A DNA stretch of 64,000 nucleotides. Source: Microvirga solisilvae. GTDB lineage: Bacteria; Pseudomonadota; Alphaproteobacteria; Rhizobiales; Beijerinckiaceae. Below the pieces are notes generated by a model that saw only the letters and a program-made list of their open reading frames with translations, did not search any database and was not told the DNA's origin. Each line of letters opens with the position of its first letter. The stretch's first letter is position 1. This document shows, piece by piece, positions 18,207 through 27,679 of the stretch. The stretch lies in assembly GCF_022808595.1 (NCBI RefSeq), contig NZ_JAKUCN010000008.1, positions 124,001 to 188,000 of the forward strand, written 5' to 3'. Made by a program: the position numbers and the translations under genes.

Positions 18207-18560
18207 ATGAGAGTTTTGCCGAAAGGGTGGGGCATTCACGTTGGCCGGGATCCTGAAAGGGAAGCGCGGCGCCTGAAGAGCCGCTTTCAGAAAATATCGC
18301 GTCGTTACGAGCGCGCCATCAAGCTCCGCCGATATCTGCTTTGGGCTAGATGGGCGGCCCTTGCGGCACTTCTCTCCTTTGCCGTGACATGGGGCTTCCT
18401 GAAGTTGAGCCCCTGGAATCCGACCCTGACCTTCAAGCATCTCGCAGCGATGCCGAGCTGCGGCATGGCCCGCGCGGTAGGCTTAGCTCCAGCCTATTAC
18501 GATGGACCCGGTTATTGGCAATGGCACGATGCCGACCGTGACGGCAGGTCTTGCGAATAG
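18207..18560 (+). CDS. Membrane-anchored excalibur-domain protein
   Basis: 117 residues. Basic N-terminus (RRLKSRFQKISRRYERAIK), one membrane helix near 46-66, and a C-terminal excalibur-like motif: C85, GLAPAYYDGPGYW, then DADRDGRSCE with an EF-hand-like calcium loop at 108-113 and C116 as disulphide partner. Excalibur domains are extracellular calcium-binding folds. ATG at 18207 with an upstream GGGGGCGCT region. The gene separates ybgC from tolQ; role unknown. Confidence 0.7.
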   Translation: MRVLPKGWGIHVGRDPEREARRLKSRFQKISRRYERAIKLRRYLLWARWAALAALLSFAVTWGFLKLSPWNPTLTFKHLAAMPSCGMARAVGLAPAYYDGPGYWQWHDADRDGRSCE

Positions 18561-18567
18561 GTTTTCC

Positions 18568-18946
18568 TTATTGCGCCTTGTCGAGAACCGGCGATCCCAT
18601 CTTGAACCAGGCTTTCTGGATCAGGCCATTCTCGACTTCATAGAGCGATCACATCGACGGTTCCCGTGCCTTCCGGGAAGGTTCGCGTCACGACCTCCTG
18701 GTCCACGACCATGTTGCCGACATTCATACGCTTGATCAGCTTTCCATGAAGGTTCGGCTCCTGAAAGCGCATCACATGCCGCTCGCGGATTTGCGGGTGC
18801 CCGCTCGCTAGCAGATTATCCGGAAAAGAGATGAACTGCGCGTCTTCAGCCCAGAATTGCATGAAGACGTCGATGTCGCGCGCGTTGTAGGCGTCGAGCT
18901 GTCCCTGCACGATGGCGCAAGGATCGGTGCTGGTGTCGTGAGGCAT
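18568..18946 (-). pseudogene. NTF2-like (SnoaL-type) protein, frameshifted near the 3' end
   Basis: The open part (18638-18946, 102 residues) reads as a small NTF2-like protein with YNARDIDVFMQFWAEDA and TFPEGTGTVDVIAL, then a TGA. Directly after that, in another frame, the sequence continues YEVENGLIQKAWFKMGSPVL to a TAA at 18568, the expected family C-terminus. The junction GCTCTATGAA looks like GCTCTCTATGAA with one CT unit lost, a typical slippage event. It sits nine bases after the mannitol dehydrogenase-like gene with its own AAGGAAAA site. A sequencing error is the alternative. Confidence 0.75.
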
Positions 18947-18955
18947 TGGTTTTCC

Positions 18956-20440
18956 TTAAGAGAGGGTGCCGTTCAAATATCGTTGCAGCGTCGTGCGCGT
19001 GCCGTCGCGCCATAGGCTGTTGAGCGCGCTCTCGAAGCGCAGACGGAAAGCGGATGAATCCGCGATGTCGCCGAATATGTCGCGCAGATCAAGGAAGGCT
19101 GCGGGATCGCTCCTTGCCGCGAGCGCCGCTGGCGTGAGGCGTGCTGCGTTCGGATCGTCGAGAGGGAACGCTTCGCCTGCATCCGTGCTGCCCGCGCAAT
19201 AGCGGCACCACAAGGCGGAGACGAGGGCAAGGCCTGTTACATCCGCGCCCGCCTGCAATCGGTCGCGTGTCGAGGGCAGGATGAATTTCGGCTGGCGGTT
19301 CGATCCGTCCTGCGCAAGACGTGGAATCGTGTCGCCGATATCCGGGTTCGAGAAGCGATGCGCGATCAGCTTGTAGTAATCGCGAAGATCGACGCCCGGC
19401 ACCGGCGGCACATGCGGGATGATCTCTTCCGTTTCCAGCTTGTCGAGGAAGCCGCGCACCAGCGGATCGGCCATGGCATCGTGCACGAAATGGATGCCGA
19501 GCAATCCGGCGGGATAGGCGATGGCCGCGTGTCCGCCGTTGAGGATGCGCAGCTTCATTAGCTCGAAAGCCGCCACATGCGGCGTGAAGGTCACGCCCAC
19601 CTCTTCCAACGCCGGGCGGCCGGAGGGGAAATTGTCCTCCAGCACCCATTGGCGGAAAGGCTCGCAGAAGACGGGCCTCTTGTCCTCGATGCCGAAACGC
19701 TCCTTCAGCAAGGTGCGCTGCGCATCATTGGTCGCGGGCGTGATGCGATCCACCATGCTGTTGGGAAAGGACACTTTGTCCCGCACATAAATCGCAAGAG
19801 CGGGATCGATCAGCGCGGCAAGGCCCGCCACCGCATCGCGGGTGACGTTGCCGTTGTGAGGGATGTTGTCACAGGACATGATCGTGAAGGGCGCGAGACC
19901 TTCGTCGCGTCGCGCTTTCAAAGCGGCCACGAGCGCTCCGAACACACCCTTCGGCGCATCGAGATGGGCGGCATCGTAGACGATCTCCGGATGCGCCGGA
20001 TTGAATCGGCCAGTCGCCGGATCGATGCAATAGCCGCCCTCCGTTACGGTGAGCGACACGATGCGGATGGCCGGATCGCGCAAGGCCGCGACGATGGCGC
20101 TCGTGTCCTCGCACACGGGCAGGAAGCCGGTCATCGAGCCGATCACACGGGCGCGATGCGCGCCAGGCTCCATTTCGACTACGGTGGTAAGCCAATCCTG
20201 ATCCGCGAGGTCCTGCCGCATGGCGGCGTCACTGGCTCTGACCCCGGCGCCGAGGAGGGCCCAATCATGGTCCCGGCCACGGTTGAACAGGTCGTCGAGA
20301 TAGAGAGCCTGATGGGAGCGATGAAAATTGCCGACGCCGATATGCAGGATGCCGGGGCGAAGCTGCGCCCGGTCATAGCTTGGCCGTCCGATAAAGCCGG
20401 GCAGGGTTGCAAGGGCGTCAAGGCTCAGGCGGCGGCTCAT
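18956..20440 (-). CDS. Mannitol dehydrogenase family protein (polyol / hexuronate oxidoreductase)
   Basis: 494 residues. N-terminal dinucleotide motif HIGVGNFHRSH (33-43) and the C-terminal catalytic region KLRILNGGHAAIAY of the long-chain mannitol/fructuronate reductase family. It oxidises a sugar alcohol (mannitol, arabitol) or reduces a hexuronate using NAD(H). The start is taken at MSRRLSLDAL; an in-frame Met at 20521 adds a Cys-rich stretch unlike the family. No transporter or regulator for a polyol is adjacent, so the substrate is open. Followed by the broken NTF2-like gene. Confidence 0.87.
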   Translation of the reverse strand: MSRRLSLDALATLPGFIGRPSYDRAQLRPGILHIGVGNFHRSHQALYLDDLFNRGRDHDWALLGAGVRASDAAMRQDLADQDWLTTVVEMEPGAHRARVIGSMTGFLPVCEDTSAIVAALRDPAIRIVSLTVTEGGYCIDPATGRFNPAHPEIVYDAAHLDAPKGVFGALVAALKARRDEGLAPFTIMSCDNIPHNGNVTRDAVAGLAALIDPALAIYVRDKVSFPNSMVDRITPATNDAQRTLLKERFGIEDKRPVFCEPFRQWVLEDNFPSGRPALEEVGVTFTPHVAAFELMKLRILNGGHAAIAYPAGLLGIHFVHDAMADPLVRGFLDKLETEEIIPHVPPVPGVDLRDYYKLIAHRFSNPDIGDTIPRLAQDGSNRQPKFILPSTRDRLQAGADVTGLALVSALWCRYCAGSTDAGEAFPLDDPNAARLTPAALAARSDPAAFLDLRDIFGDIADSSAFRLRFESALNSLWRDGTRTTLQRYLNGTLS

Positions 20441-20748
20441 GGGCTTATGTGATTCTCGGCAGGAAAGAAGGGCCGATAAGGCCAGCTCCGCTTGGTCGTG
20501 GCAACCTTTCCCATGCGTCATTTGCCCCTATTAAGGCCCTGATAAGCCGCGCTTAAACCAAGCCTTAACCTTACTCTGTGCCTAAAAGACGACGGTCTGG
20601 ACATCGTGAGCCGCCTTGTGCGTCGCGCCCTTATTTTCGACAGATTCGCGGGCGAACGAGCAGGGTAAGCAAACACAATTTTCCTAGACCTGTTGCGGTG
20701 GGCCTTGGGGTTTCTCCCAAGGCTGCTCGAAGAGCGAGGACGAAACTG
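20441..20748. other. Divergent intergenic region upstream of tolQ
   Basis: 308 bases without a supported gene. It separates the minus-strand dehydrogenase from tolQ and must hold both promoters. A clear stem GCCTTGGG (20702-20709) with CCCAAGGC (20716-20723) lies 25 bases before the tolQ ATG and may shape its leader. No T-run follows. Confidence 0.5.
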
Positions 20749-21468
20749 ATGAATCCGGCCGAACTGGCCCAGGCCGCGCCTGTGGCGCATGACATGTCCC
20801 TGTTCAGCTTGTTCTGGCAGGCCAATCTCGTCGTCAAGCTCGTGATGATCGGCCTGCTCGGCGCGTCCGTGTGGTGCTGGGCGATCATCATCGACAAGAC
20901 GCTGCTCTACGCACGCACCAAGCGCGCCATGGACCGTTTCGAGGACGTGTTCTGGTCCGGCCAGTCGCTCGAGGAGCTGTTCCGCTCCCTCCAGAGCCGC
21001 CCGGCCACCGGCCTGGCCGCCGTGTTCGTCGCCGCCATGCGCGAGTGGAAGCGCTCCTTCGAGGGCTCGGGCCGCTCGTTCCAGAGCCTGCCGCAGCGCA
21101 TCGACAAGGTTCTCGACGTCACCATCCAGCGCGAGGTGGAGCGTCTTGATTCCCGCCTCATGATTCTCGCCTCCATCGGTTCGGCCGGTCCGTATATCGG
21201 CCTCTTCGGCACCGTGGTCGGCATCATGAGCGCGTTCACCTCCATCGCCGCTTCCAAGAACACGAGCCTCGCGGTCGTGGCGCCCGGCATCGCGGAAGCG
21301 TTGTTCGCCACCGCCATCGGCCTCTTCGCGGCCATTCCGGCGGTGCTTGCCTACAACAAGCTCCAGTCGGAAGTCGCCAAGATGCAGTCGCGTCTCGAAG
21401 GCTTCGCCGACGAGTTCTCCGCCATCCTGTCCCGTCAGATCGACGAGCGCATCTCGCGCGCGGCTTGA
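20749..21468 (+). CDS. tolQ: Tol-Pal system protein TolQ
   Basis: 239 residues with three membrane helices (about 23-45, 140-160, 175-195). The conserved channel segments are IASIGSAGPYIGLFGTVVG and ALFATAIGLFAAIPAVLAYN. TolQ and TolR form the proton-driven inner-membrane motor that energises TolA and keeps the outer membrane drawn in at division. Start at MNPAELAQ. Followed by tolR after 17 bases. Confidence 0.96.
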   Translation: MNPAELAQAAPVAHDMSLFSLFWQANLVVKLVMIGLLGASVWCWAIIIDKTLLYARTKRAMDRFEDVFWSGQSLEELFRSLQSRPATGLAAVFVAAMREWKRSFEGSGRSFQSLPQRIDKVLDVTIQREVERLDSRLMILASIGSAGPYIGLFGTVVGIMSAFTSIAASKNTSLAVVAPGIAEALFATAIGLFAAIPAVLAYNKLQSEVAKMQSRLEGFADEFSAILSRQIDERISRAA

Positions 21469-21485
21469 GAAGAGGGGATTGAGCG

Positions 21486-21929
21486 ATGGCCATGATGGCA
21501 GGTGCAGCAGGAGGAGGTCGTCGTCGCCGCAGACGCGGACAGCGCGGCGGCGCGATCAACGAAATCAACATGACGCCGTTCATCGACGTCACGCTGGTGC
21601 TGCTCATCATCTTCATGGTGGCGGCTCCCATGATGACGGCGGGCGTTCCCATCGATCTGCCGCAGACGAAGGCGGCGCCGCTCAATTCCGACACCAAGCC
21701 CGTGGCTCTCTCCATCAAGGCGAGCGGCCAGGTGTTCTTGGGCGAAGAGGAACTGACGGACGAGGCCATCGTCGGCAAGCTTGCGGAAGTGGCGAAGGCG
21801 GGCTTCGACGAGCGCATCTTCGTGCGCGGCGACAAGAAGGTGGATTACGGACGCGTCGCACAGATCATGAGCATCGTCACGACTGCCGGTTACAAGCGTG
21901 TCGCGCTTGTGACCGAAGTGGCGCAGTAA
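21486..21929 (+). CDS. tolR: Tol-Pal system protein TolR
   Basis: 147 residues: Arg-rich cytosolic N-terminus, one membrane helix containing the essential proton-pathway Asp34 (TPFIDVTLVLLIIFMV), and a periplasmic domain (VPIDLPQTKAA, VALSIKASGQVFL). Part of tolQRAB. GGATTGAGCG precedes the ATG. Confidence 0.95.
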   Translation: MAMMAGAAGGGRRRRRRGQRGGAINEINMTPFIDVTLVLLIIFMVAAPMMTAGVPIDLPQTKAAPLNSDTKPVALSIKASGQVFLGEEELTDEAIVGKLAEVAKAGFDERIFVRGDKKVDYGRVAQIMSIVTTAGYKRVALVTEVAQ

Positions 21930-21962
21930 CGATCGGCGATTGGCGGTAAGGGGCGAGAAAAA

Positions 21963-23084
21963 GTGGCGTTGAAGTTGAAATTCAACCCATCCGAACCGGG
22001 CATGTGGATCTCGGGGCTGATTCACGGGCTTGTGCTCGTGTCGGCCGCGATTCTGCTGCTGATCTCGCCTGTCTCTCCGTTCCCCGACGCGCAGGAAGGC
22101 ATCCCCGTCGAGGTCGTCACCGACAACATGGTCTCGCAGATCACCAAGGGCGAGACGGATGCCAAGAGCGTGCAGCCGACGCCGAAGCCGCGCGTCGACA
22201 AGGTCGCGGAAAAGACCGAGCAGAATGCGCCGGGCGAAGACAAGGTGAATGCGCCGGCCCCTCCGAAGCGTCCCGAAGAGATGAAGGTCGCTGAAGAGGA
22301 AAAGGCCGCCGAAGCTGCGGCTGCGGCAGCTGCCGCCAAGGCCGCCGAGCAGAAGGCTGCTGCAGAAGCGAAGGCGGCGGAAGAAAAGAAAGCCGCCGAG
22401 AAGGCCGAGGCCGAAGCCATCGAGAAAGCGAAAATCGAGCAGGCGAAAGCCGAAGCGGAAGCGAAGGCCAAGGCTGAAGCCAAGGCGAAGGCGGAAGCCG
22501 AGGCCAAGCGCGTGGCTGAGACAAAAGCGAAAGCGGACGCCGAAGCGAAGGCGAAGGCCGAAGCTGAAGCCAAGCGCGTCGCGGATGCGAAAGCTAAGGC
22601 CGAAGCGGAAGAGAAGGCGCGCAAGGACGCTCAAGTGGCGAAGAAATTCGATACGGGCGATCTGCGACAGTTCCTCGACAACAAGGACAGAAATCGCTCC
22701 ACCGGATCGACCGGCGCTGAGGTGAACAAGACTCCGTCGCTCGGCACGCAAACCGGCACGGCGGCGAAACTCAATCCGAGCATGCGCGATGCTTTGGGCG
22801 GTCTACTCAAGGAGCAGATGGAGCGGTGCTACCAGCCTCCCATCGGCGCAGCGGGTGGAACGGTCACGCTCCCGATCCTGGATGTGCGCTTCAATCAGGA
22901 TGGCAGCCTTTCCGCAGAGCCTAAGATTCTTCGCTCCGGTCCTAGCCAGATTGACAGAAGCACTGCTGAAGCTGCGTTGCGCGCCGTGCGACGTTGCGCC
23001 CCTTACAATATCCCGGCGAAGTTCGCGCCGTATTATAACGAGTGGAAACTCTGGAATATCGAGTTCGATACCAACCAGATCTGA
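21963..23084 (+). CDS. tolA: Cell envelope protein TolA
   Basis: 373 residues. One N-terminal membrane helix (about 18-36), then a very long Ala/Lys/Glu helical domain of repeated [17 protein letters not shown] units (about 110-225), then a compact C-terminal domain ([16 protein letters not shown] to the end) that would bind TolB and Pal across the periplasm. GTG start at 21963. The repeated GCG/AAG codons make the domain prone to length change. Confidence 0.94.
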   Translation: MALKLKFNPSEPGMWISGLIHGLVLVSAAILLLISPVSPFPDAQEGIPVEVVTDNMVSQITKGETDAKSVQPTPKPRVDKVAEKTEQNAPGEDKVNAPAPPKRPEEMKVAEEEKAAEAAAAAAAAKAAEQKAAAEAKAAEEKKAAEKAEAEAIEKAKIEQAKAEAEAKAKAEAKAKAEAEAKRVAETKAKADAEAKAKAEAEAKRVADAKAKAEAEEKARKDAQVAKKFDTGDLRQFLDNKDRNRSTGSTGAEVNKTPSLGTQTGTAAKLNPSMRDALGGLLKEQMERCYQPPIGAAGGTVTLPILDVRFNQDGSLSAEPKILRSGPSQIDRSTAEAALRAVRRCAPYNIPAKFAPYYNEWKLWNIEFDTNQI

Positions 23085-23130
23085 GTTCCCGGCTTCCATG
23101 ACACCTCATGAACACGCAATGGATATGAAC

Positions 23131-24465
23131 ATGCCTCTCCGGACGTCTTTGCTCCGCACCTTGATCGCGGCATTCTGTTTCATGGGAACCTTCATGGCTT
23201 TGGTGCCTGAAGCCTCTGCACAGCTGACTTTGCGTATCGGTCCCGGCGGGCAGTTCCAGCCGATGCCGATCGCGATTGCCGACTTCTCGGGCGAGGGCGA
23301 TCTCGGCCAGCGCGTTTCCGGCATCATCGCCAACAACCTGCAGCGTTCCGGCTATTTCGCGCCGCTCGACAGGTCGCGCTTCCCGGAGCGTCCGTCTTTT
23401 GATGCCGCGCCGCGTTTCGATGCGTGGAAGATGGCGGGTGCGCAGGCTCTCGTGACGGGCCGCGTCTCGCGCGATCCGTCGGGACGTCTTCGCGCCGAGT
23501 TCCGCCTGTGGGACATCGATTCCGGCCAGCAGCTCACTGGTCAGCAATACGTGACGGACGCCAATTTCTGGCGCCGCGTCGGCCACATCATTTCGGATGC
23601 GGTCTACTCGAAGATCACGGGCGTCGGCGGCTTCTTCGACACGCGCATCGTGTTCGTGGAGGAATCCGGCCCGAAGGAAAACCGCCGCAAGCGTCTCGCG
23701 ATCATGGATCAGGATGGCGCGAATGTGCGCTACCTGACTCAGGGCGATACCAGCGTTGTGTCGCCGCGCTATTCGCCGGTGACGCAGGAAATCGCGTTCA
23801 TGTCGCAGGTGGAAGGCCAGCAGCCGCGCGTGCAGGTGATCAATCTCGAAACCGGCTCGCGCCAGGTGGTCGGCAACTTCCCCGACATGAGCTCGTCCCC
23901 GCGCTTCGGGCCTGACGGCCAGCGCATCGTCATGAGCCTGCAGCAGGGCGGCAACGCGAATATCTACACGATGAATCTCGGCTCGCAGGCCACCACGCGC
24001 CTCACCTCGACGGGCGCCATCGACACCTCGCCGTCCTTCTCGCCGGATGGTTCGCAGATCGTGTTCGAGAGCGATCGCGGCGGCAAGCAGCAGATCTACG
24101 CGATGAACGCCGACGGCTCGAACCAGCGCCGCATCTCGTTCGGCGACGGCTCCTATTCGCAGCCGGCCTGGTCGCCGCGCGGCGATTACATCGCCTTCAC
24201 CAAGCAGCATTCCGGCGGCTTCGCCATCGGCATCATGAAGCCGGACGGATCGGGCGAGCGCATCCTCACGGAAGGCTTCCACAACGAGAGCCCGGTCTGG
24301 GCGCCCAACGGCCAGTACATCCTGTTCTTCCGCGATCCGGGCGGACAGGCAGGCGGCAAGCTCTACATGGTCGACGTCACCGGCCGCGTGGAAGTGCCCG
24401 TGCCGACGCCGTCCTTCGCGTCGGACCCGACCTGGTCACCGCTTCTCAGCGAGGCGCGTCAGTAA
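23131..24465 (+). CDS. tolB: Tol-Pal system protein TolB
   Basis: Periplasmic beta-propeller of about 444 residues that links Pal to TolA. Signal peptide near the N-terminus (hydrophobic core to VPEASAQ), an N-terminal alpha/beta domain ([20 protein letters not shown]) and repeated blades with the SPRYSP / [11 protein letters not shown] / [12 protein letters not shown] signature. Candidate starts are 23098, 23119, 23125 and 23131; 23131 gives the most usual signal peptide and has GGA seven bases before it. Ends in a strong terminator, although pal lies 2.6 kb downstream. Confidence 0.94.
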   Translation: MPLRTSLLRTLIAAFCFMGTFMALVPEASAQLTLRIGPGGQFQPMPIAIADFSGEGDLGQRVSGIIANNLQRSGYFAPLDRSRFPERPSFDAAPRFDAWKMAGAQALVTGRVSRDPSGRLRAEFRLWDIDSGQQLTGQQYVTDANFWRRVGHIISDAVYSKITGVGGFFDTRIVFVEESGPKENRRKRLAIMDQDGANVRYLTQGDTSVVSPRYSPVTQEIAFMSQVEGQQPRVQVINLETGSRQVVGNFPDMSSSPRFGPDGQRIVMSLQQGGNANIYTMNLGSQATTRLTSTGAIDTSPSFSPDGSQIVFESDRGGKQQIYAMNADGSNQRRISFGDGSYSQPAWSPRGDYIAFTKQHSGGFAIGIMKPDGSGERILTEGFHNESPVWAPNGQYILFFRDPGGQAGGKLYMVDVTGRVEVPVPTPSFASDPTWSPLLSEARQ

Positions 24466-24471
24466 GAAAAC

Positions 24472-24498
24472 AAAGGGGCGCTTTGAGGCGCCCTTTTT
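24472..24498. terminator. Terminator shared by tolB and the HdeD-like gene
   Basis: GGGCGC (24476-24481) pairs with GCGCCC (24488-24493), followed by CTTTTTC on the plus strand. The opposite side has an A-run, so it may also serve the convergent minus-strand gene ending at 24502. Confidence 0.8.
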
Positions 24499-24501
24499 CG
24501 T

Positions 24502-25122
24502 TCAAGCTTGCAACGAAGCGCTTCCGGTGAGATCGTCTTTGCGGCTGCGCAGCTTGAACGCGAGAACGATCAGCGCGATGCCGAAGACCATCGCATAGGC
24601 GCCGAGCCACCAGGTCAACACCACGGCGCCGATGAGCGGGGCGACGAGAAGTGCCACGCCGAACAGAACCGAGACGAGGCCGCTGAAGATCAGCCAGCCG
24701 CGCCCGAAGGCAGGATCGAGTTTGAAGGCAGCGACGATCATCAGAACACCGGTGATCAGCGACCAGACGGCGAGAAGCGTGACGAAGAACAAAACCGTCA
24801 GGCCCGGCATGATGAAGGCGAGAATGCCGACGATGATGTTGAGGACGCCCTCCAGGATCAGCAGGCCCCAGCGCTCGTGACGTGAGGCGGCGCGGATGCC
24901 GGAGACGATGCCGAACACGCCGTCGACCAGCATGTAGGCGGAGAAGAACAGCACGAAGGACAGGATCGTCGCGCCGGGCCAGAAGAAGGCGATGAGCGCG
25001 AGGATGACGGCGAAGACGCCGCGAAGCGCCACGGCCCACCAGTTGCGCGCGAGAAGCGCGCTCATGGATTCGGCGCGGTAGAGCGGATCAGGGTGAGTGG
25101 GATTGGAGGTACCGGCAGCCAT
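24502..25122 (-). CDS. HdeD family acid-resistance membrane protein
   Basis: 206 residues with six predicted membrane helices in pairs (WWAVALRGVFAVILALIAFF, then GVLNIIVGILAFIMPGLT). HdeD proteins aid acid tolerance in enterobacteria; the mechanism is unclear. The start at MAAGTSNP follows AAGGAGAGGACG. A longer open frame extends upstream through the phospholipase gene but is a shadow. Located between tolB and pal, convergent to tolB. Confidence 0.83.
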   Translation of the reverse strand: MAAGTSNPTHPDPLYRAESMSALLARNWWAVALRGVFAVILALIAFFWPGATILSFVLFFSAYMLVDGVFGIVSGIRAASRHERWGLLILEGVLNIIVGILAFIMPGLTVLFFVTLLAVWSLITGVLMIVAAFKLDPAFGRGWLIFSGLVSVLFGVALLVAPLIGAVVLTWWLGAYAMVFGIALIVLAFKLRSRKDDLTGSASLQA

Positions 25123-25193
25123 CGTCCTCTCCTTGGATCGAGCTTCGTGGATTAAGCCCCTAAACCAATGCAAAGCTTGGCGGTTGGTTTCCT

Positions 25194-26702
25194 TTATTTC
25201 CCAGCGGAGGATGCCGCTTCCTTCATCCGGCTCAGGCGTCGGCGGATCGCCATCTTGCGGCGTCTGAGGCGCACGCGCCGCTTGATGCGGAAGGCGCGGA
25301 TCAGCAGGGCGAGAGCGAACCAGACGAGGGCGAGAACCACCGGCAGGACGATCAGCAACGGGAACGCCGTGATCAGGATGGCGAGCGCCAAAAGCCCGAA
25401 GCCGATGATGGCGATGCTGCTGGTCTCGGTTGTGGTGAGCGAGCGCGATCCGACCGCCTTGCCGATGCTGCTGGAGAGCGCGAGAGCGCCCGCCGCAAGC
25501 CTGCGCACGCCACCGCGTTTGAAGCGATTGCCGCGCTTCGAGCGCATTCTCTTCGCGCGCTTGCGGCGCGCCTGCCAGCCGGGCACGATCTCGGTGGCGT
25601 TGGCGAGGTCCTCCAGATACATCGCCTCCATGCTCTCGGCGAAACCGGTATCCTCCACGATCACGTCGAGCTCCCAATTGGTCGCCCAGCTCGCGAAGTT
25701 GAGATTGGTGGAGCCCACCCGCGCCCAGCGCCCGTCGACGACGGCGGTCTTGGCGTGGAGCATCGAGCCGTTCCACTCATAGACGCGGATGCCCGCCTCG
25801 ATCAGCGAGCGGTAGCCCGCGCGCACGATGGGCTGAAGAGCGGGCACATCGCTCGAACCCGGAACCAGCAGGCGCACATCTACTCCGTCGCGCGCCGCTT
25901 CGCCGAGCGCCTGAACGTAAGACGTGGTGGCGACGAAATACGCATCCGTCAGCCAGAGGTTTCGCTGTGCGGTGGCGGCAATGAACTGATCGACGCGATA
26001 GGTGCGGAACATGCCCGGCTCGCCGCTGATGAGGCGTGCCGCCATGCTGCCCGCATGCGGAATGTCCTCTGCCTGCGCGAGGTCCGATTTCGGGATCGGA
26101 CGCATGCCGGCAAGCACCCAGCTTTCCGCGAAGGCTTCATCGAGATCGGCGACCAAGGGGCCTTCGAGCGCGATGCCGGTATCGCGCCAGGGCTCGTTGT
26201 CCTTGCCTTCCCAGTTGTCGGAAATGCACAGGCCCGACACGAAGCCGATGCGTCCGTCCACGGTGATGAGCTTGCGGTGGTTGCGGCGTACCCAGAACGG
26301 GTCCGTCAGGCGCGGCGGGTTGAACACGCGGGCCTCCGCGCCCGCCTCACGCAGGCGACGCCAGAAGGCGGGGAGGGCGCGGAATGAGGAGCCGAGCCAA
26401 TCGTAAAGAATGCGCACCTTCACGCCCGCGCGCGCCCGCTCCATGAGCGCCTCGGCGAACATCCGGCCGGTCTCGTCGTCGGCAATGATGAAGTTCTCGA
26501 AATGGATGACGTCCCGGGCCGAGCGGATCGCCTCGATCCAGGCCGGGTAGTTCTCCTTGGAGTTCTTCAGAAGCCGGATGGCGTTGCCTTGGCGCAGGTC
26601 GCTGTCGGCGATGCGCGAGAAGGCGCGCTCCATGCGGAGTTCGTCCAGGGCGGCGCGATAAGGCTGAACCGACAGTCCGGGCTGGTTCGTCATGAGATTC
26701 AT
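25194..26702 (-). CDS. Phospholipase D-like / cardiolipin synthase family protein
   Basis: 502 residues with two HKD motifs: NHRKLITVDG (H142, K144, D149) and LHAKTAVVDG followed by VGSTNLN. The pair forms one active site that transfers or cleaves phosphodiesters in phospholipids. Unlike typical cardiolipin synthase, the membrane helices are C-terminal (about 425-470) after a very basic stretch, and the tail is Arg/Lys-rich. Cardiolipin synthesis or another phosphatidyl transfer is plausible; substrate not shown. An alternative Met lies three codons in. Confidence 0.85.
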   Translation of the reverse strand: MNLMTNQPGLSVQPYRAALDELRMERAFSRIADSDLRQGNAIRLLKNSKENYPAWIEAIRSARDVIHFENFIIADDETGRMFAEALMERARAGVKVRILYDWLGSSFRALPAFWRRLREAGAEARVFNPPRLTDPFWVRRNHRKLITVDGRIGFVSGLCISDNWEGKDNEPWRDTGIALEGPLVADLDEAFAESWVLAGMRPIPKSDLAQAEDIPHAGSMAARLISGEPGMFRTYRVDQFIAATAQRNLWLTDAYFVATTSYVQALGEAARDGVDVRLLVPGSSDVPALQPIVRAGYRSLIEAGIRVYEWNGSMLHAKTAVVDGRWARVGSTNLNFASWATNWELDVIVEDTGFAESMEAMYLEDLANATEIVPGWQARRKRAKRMRSKRGNRFKRGGVRRLAAGALALSSSIGKAVGSRSLTTTETSSIAIIGFGLLALAILITAFPLLIVLPVVLALVWFALALLIRAFRIKRRVRLRRRKMAIRRRLSRMKEAASSAGK

Positions 26703-27075
26703 GATCTCTCAACGCATGAAGCACAAATTCGGCTCAAAGCCCGACCTCCTCGCGGAAGCTTTCGGAGTCCTCCGCCACAAGAAGCTAGGTTGAAAGGCAG
26801 GCCTCAAGGTCAACACCCAGCCAGAAGAGAATGGGCTGTCAAAGCCTCAATTGCGTGAGTTCCAGCTCGAACAGCCACCGCCCTCGCATGCCATCGTAAC
26901 TTCCTAACGAGTTATCCTTAACTTCCTATTAACCCTAGGCCGAAGTTCCACAACTTGGCCATAATTCACCTTAATTCCGGCAGGGCCCATCAAGGTTGAC
27001 GGAACCCTCCCTTAACCATCTTGCCCGTATAACGCACACAACGTTCGGCAAACGTGTGTGTAAGGAGTATTGCCA
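26703..27075. other. Intergenic region upstream of pal
   Basis: 373 bases without a supported gene. It is AT-rich near 26895-26970 (repeated TTAACTTCC-like words), probably promoter DNA for pal and the divergent phospholipase gene. Its last part carries the hairpin listed separately. Confidence 0.5.
27035..27060 (+). promoter_or_regulatory. Hairpin just before the pal ribosome site
   Basis: CACACAACGTT (27035-27045) pairs with AACGTGTGTG (27051-27060) with one bulged A. The TAAGGAG site follows at once. The stem could set mRNA stability or translation of this abundant lipoprotein. Confidence 0.5.
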
Positions 27076-27570
27076 ATGATGTCGCTGCGCGCCGTCAAAT
27101 TCGCCGCTGCTATCGTTCTCGCTCTCGGAGCGGCAGCCTGTTCCAACAAAGACAGCATGGCCGACGGTTCCGGCTTCGGTGCCGGCGGTGCTGCTACCCC
27201 CGGCAGCGCCCAGGACTTCGTCGTGAATGTCGGCGACCGCGTGTTCTTCGAGACCGACTCGACGGATCTCACCCCCACCGCCGTCGCCACCCTCGACAAG
27301 CAGTCCCAATGGCTGCAGCGCTATCCGAACTACACCTTCATCCTCGAAGGCCATGCGGACGAGCGCGGCACCCGCGAGTATAACTACTCGCTCTCGGCCC
27401 GCCGCGCCCAGACAGTGCGCGACTACCTAATCTCGCGCGGCATCCCGGCCAACCGCTTCCGCACCGTGTCCTACGGCAAGGAGCGCCCGGTGGCCGTGTG
27501 TAACGACATCTCCTGCTGGTCGCAGAATCGCCGCGCGGTCACCGTGCTCGGCGGCGGCGCAGGCGCCTAG
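27076..27570 (+). CDS. pal: Peptidoglycan-associated lipoprotein Pal
   Basis: 164 residues. Lipoprotein signal with lipobox LGAAAC (Cys22), short Gly/Ser-rich linker, then an OmpA-like peptidoglycan-binding domain: VFFETDSTDLTPTA, EGHADERGTREYN and LSARRAQTVRDYL. Pal is held in the outer membrane and contacts TolB and the cell wall. ATG at 27076 is preferred to the upstream TTG. Its own terminator follows, yet cpoB comes directly after. Confidence 0.96.
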   Translation: MMSLRAVKFAAAIVLALGAAACSNKDSMADGSGFGAGGAATPGSAQDFVVNVGDRVFFETDSTDLTPTAVATLDKQSQWLQRYPNYTFILEGHADERGTREYNYSLSARRAQTVRDYLISRGIPANRFRTVSYGKERPVAVCNDISCWSQNRRAVTVLGGGAGA

Positions 27571-27602
27571 AACCTTCGGAACACCGAAGTGTGACACTTG
27601 AG

Positions 27603-27640
27603 AGCGCCGCCACATTATCGCCGTGGCGGCGCTTTTGTGT
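27603..27640 (+). terminator. Rho-independent terminator after pal
   Basis: AGCGCCGCCAC (27603-27613) pairs with GTGGCGGCGCT (27623-27633), loop nine bases, followed by TTTTGTGTT. It lies between pal and cpoB, so cpoB is read through at reduced level or has its own promoter. Confidence 0.8.
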
Positions 27641-27679
27641 TATCGGCACGGTCGCAAAAGACCTTTAACGGTATCCAGC

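Noticed and set aside
25123..25776. N-terminal extension of the HdeD-like gene
   Set aside because: It is the other-frame reading of the phospholipase D gene; the real start at 25122 has a strong ribosome site.
27623..27679. Longer N-terminus for CpoB
   Set aside because: It would include the terminator stem of pal and push the signal peptide inward; MFRRFLVFF at 27680 is a normal start.
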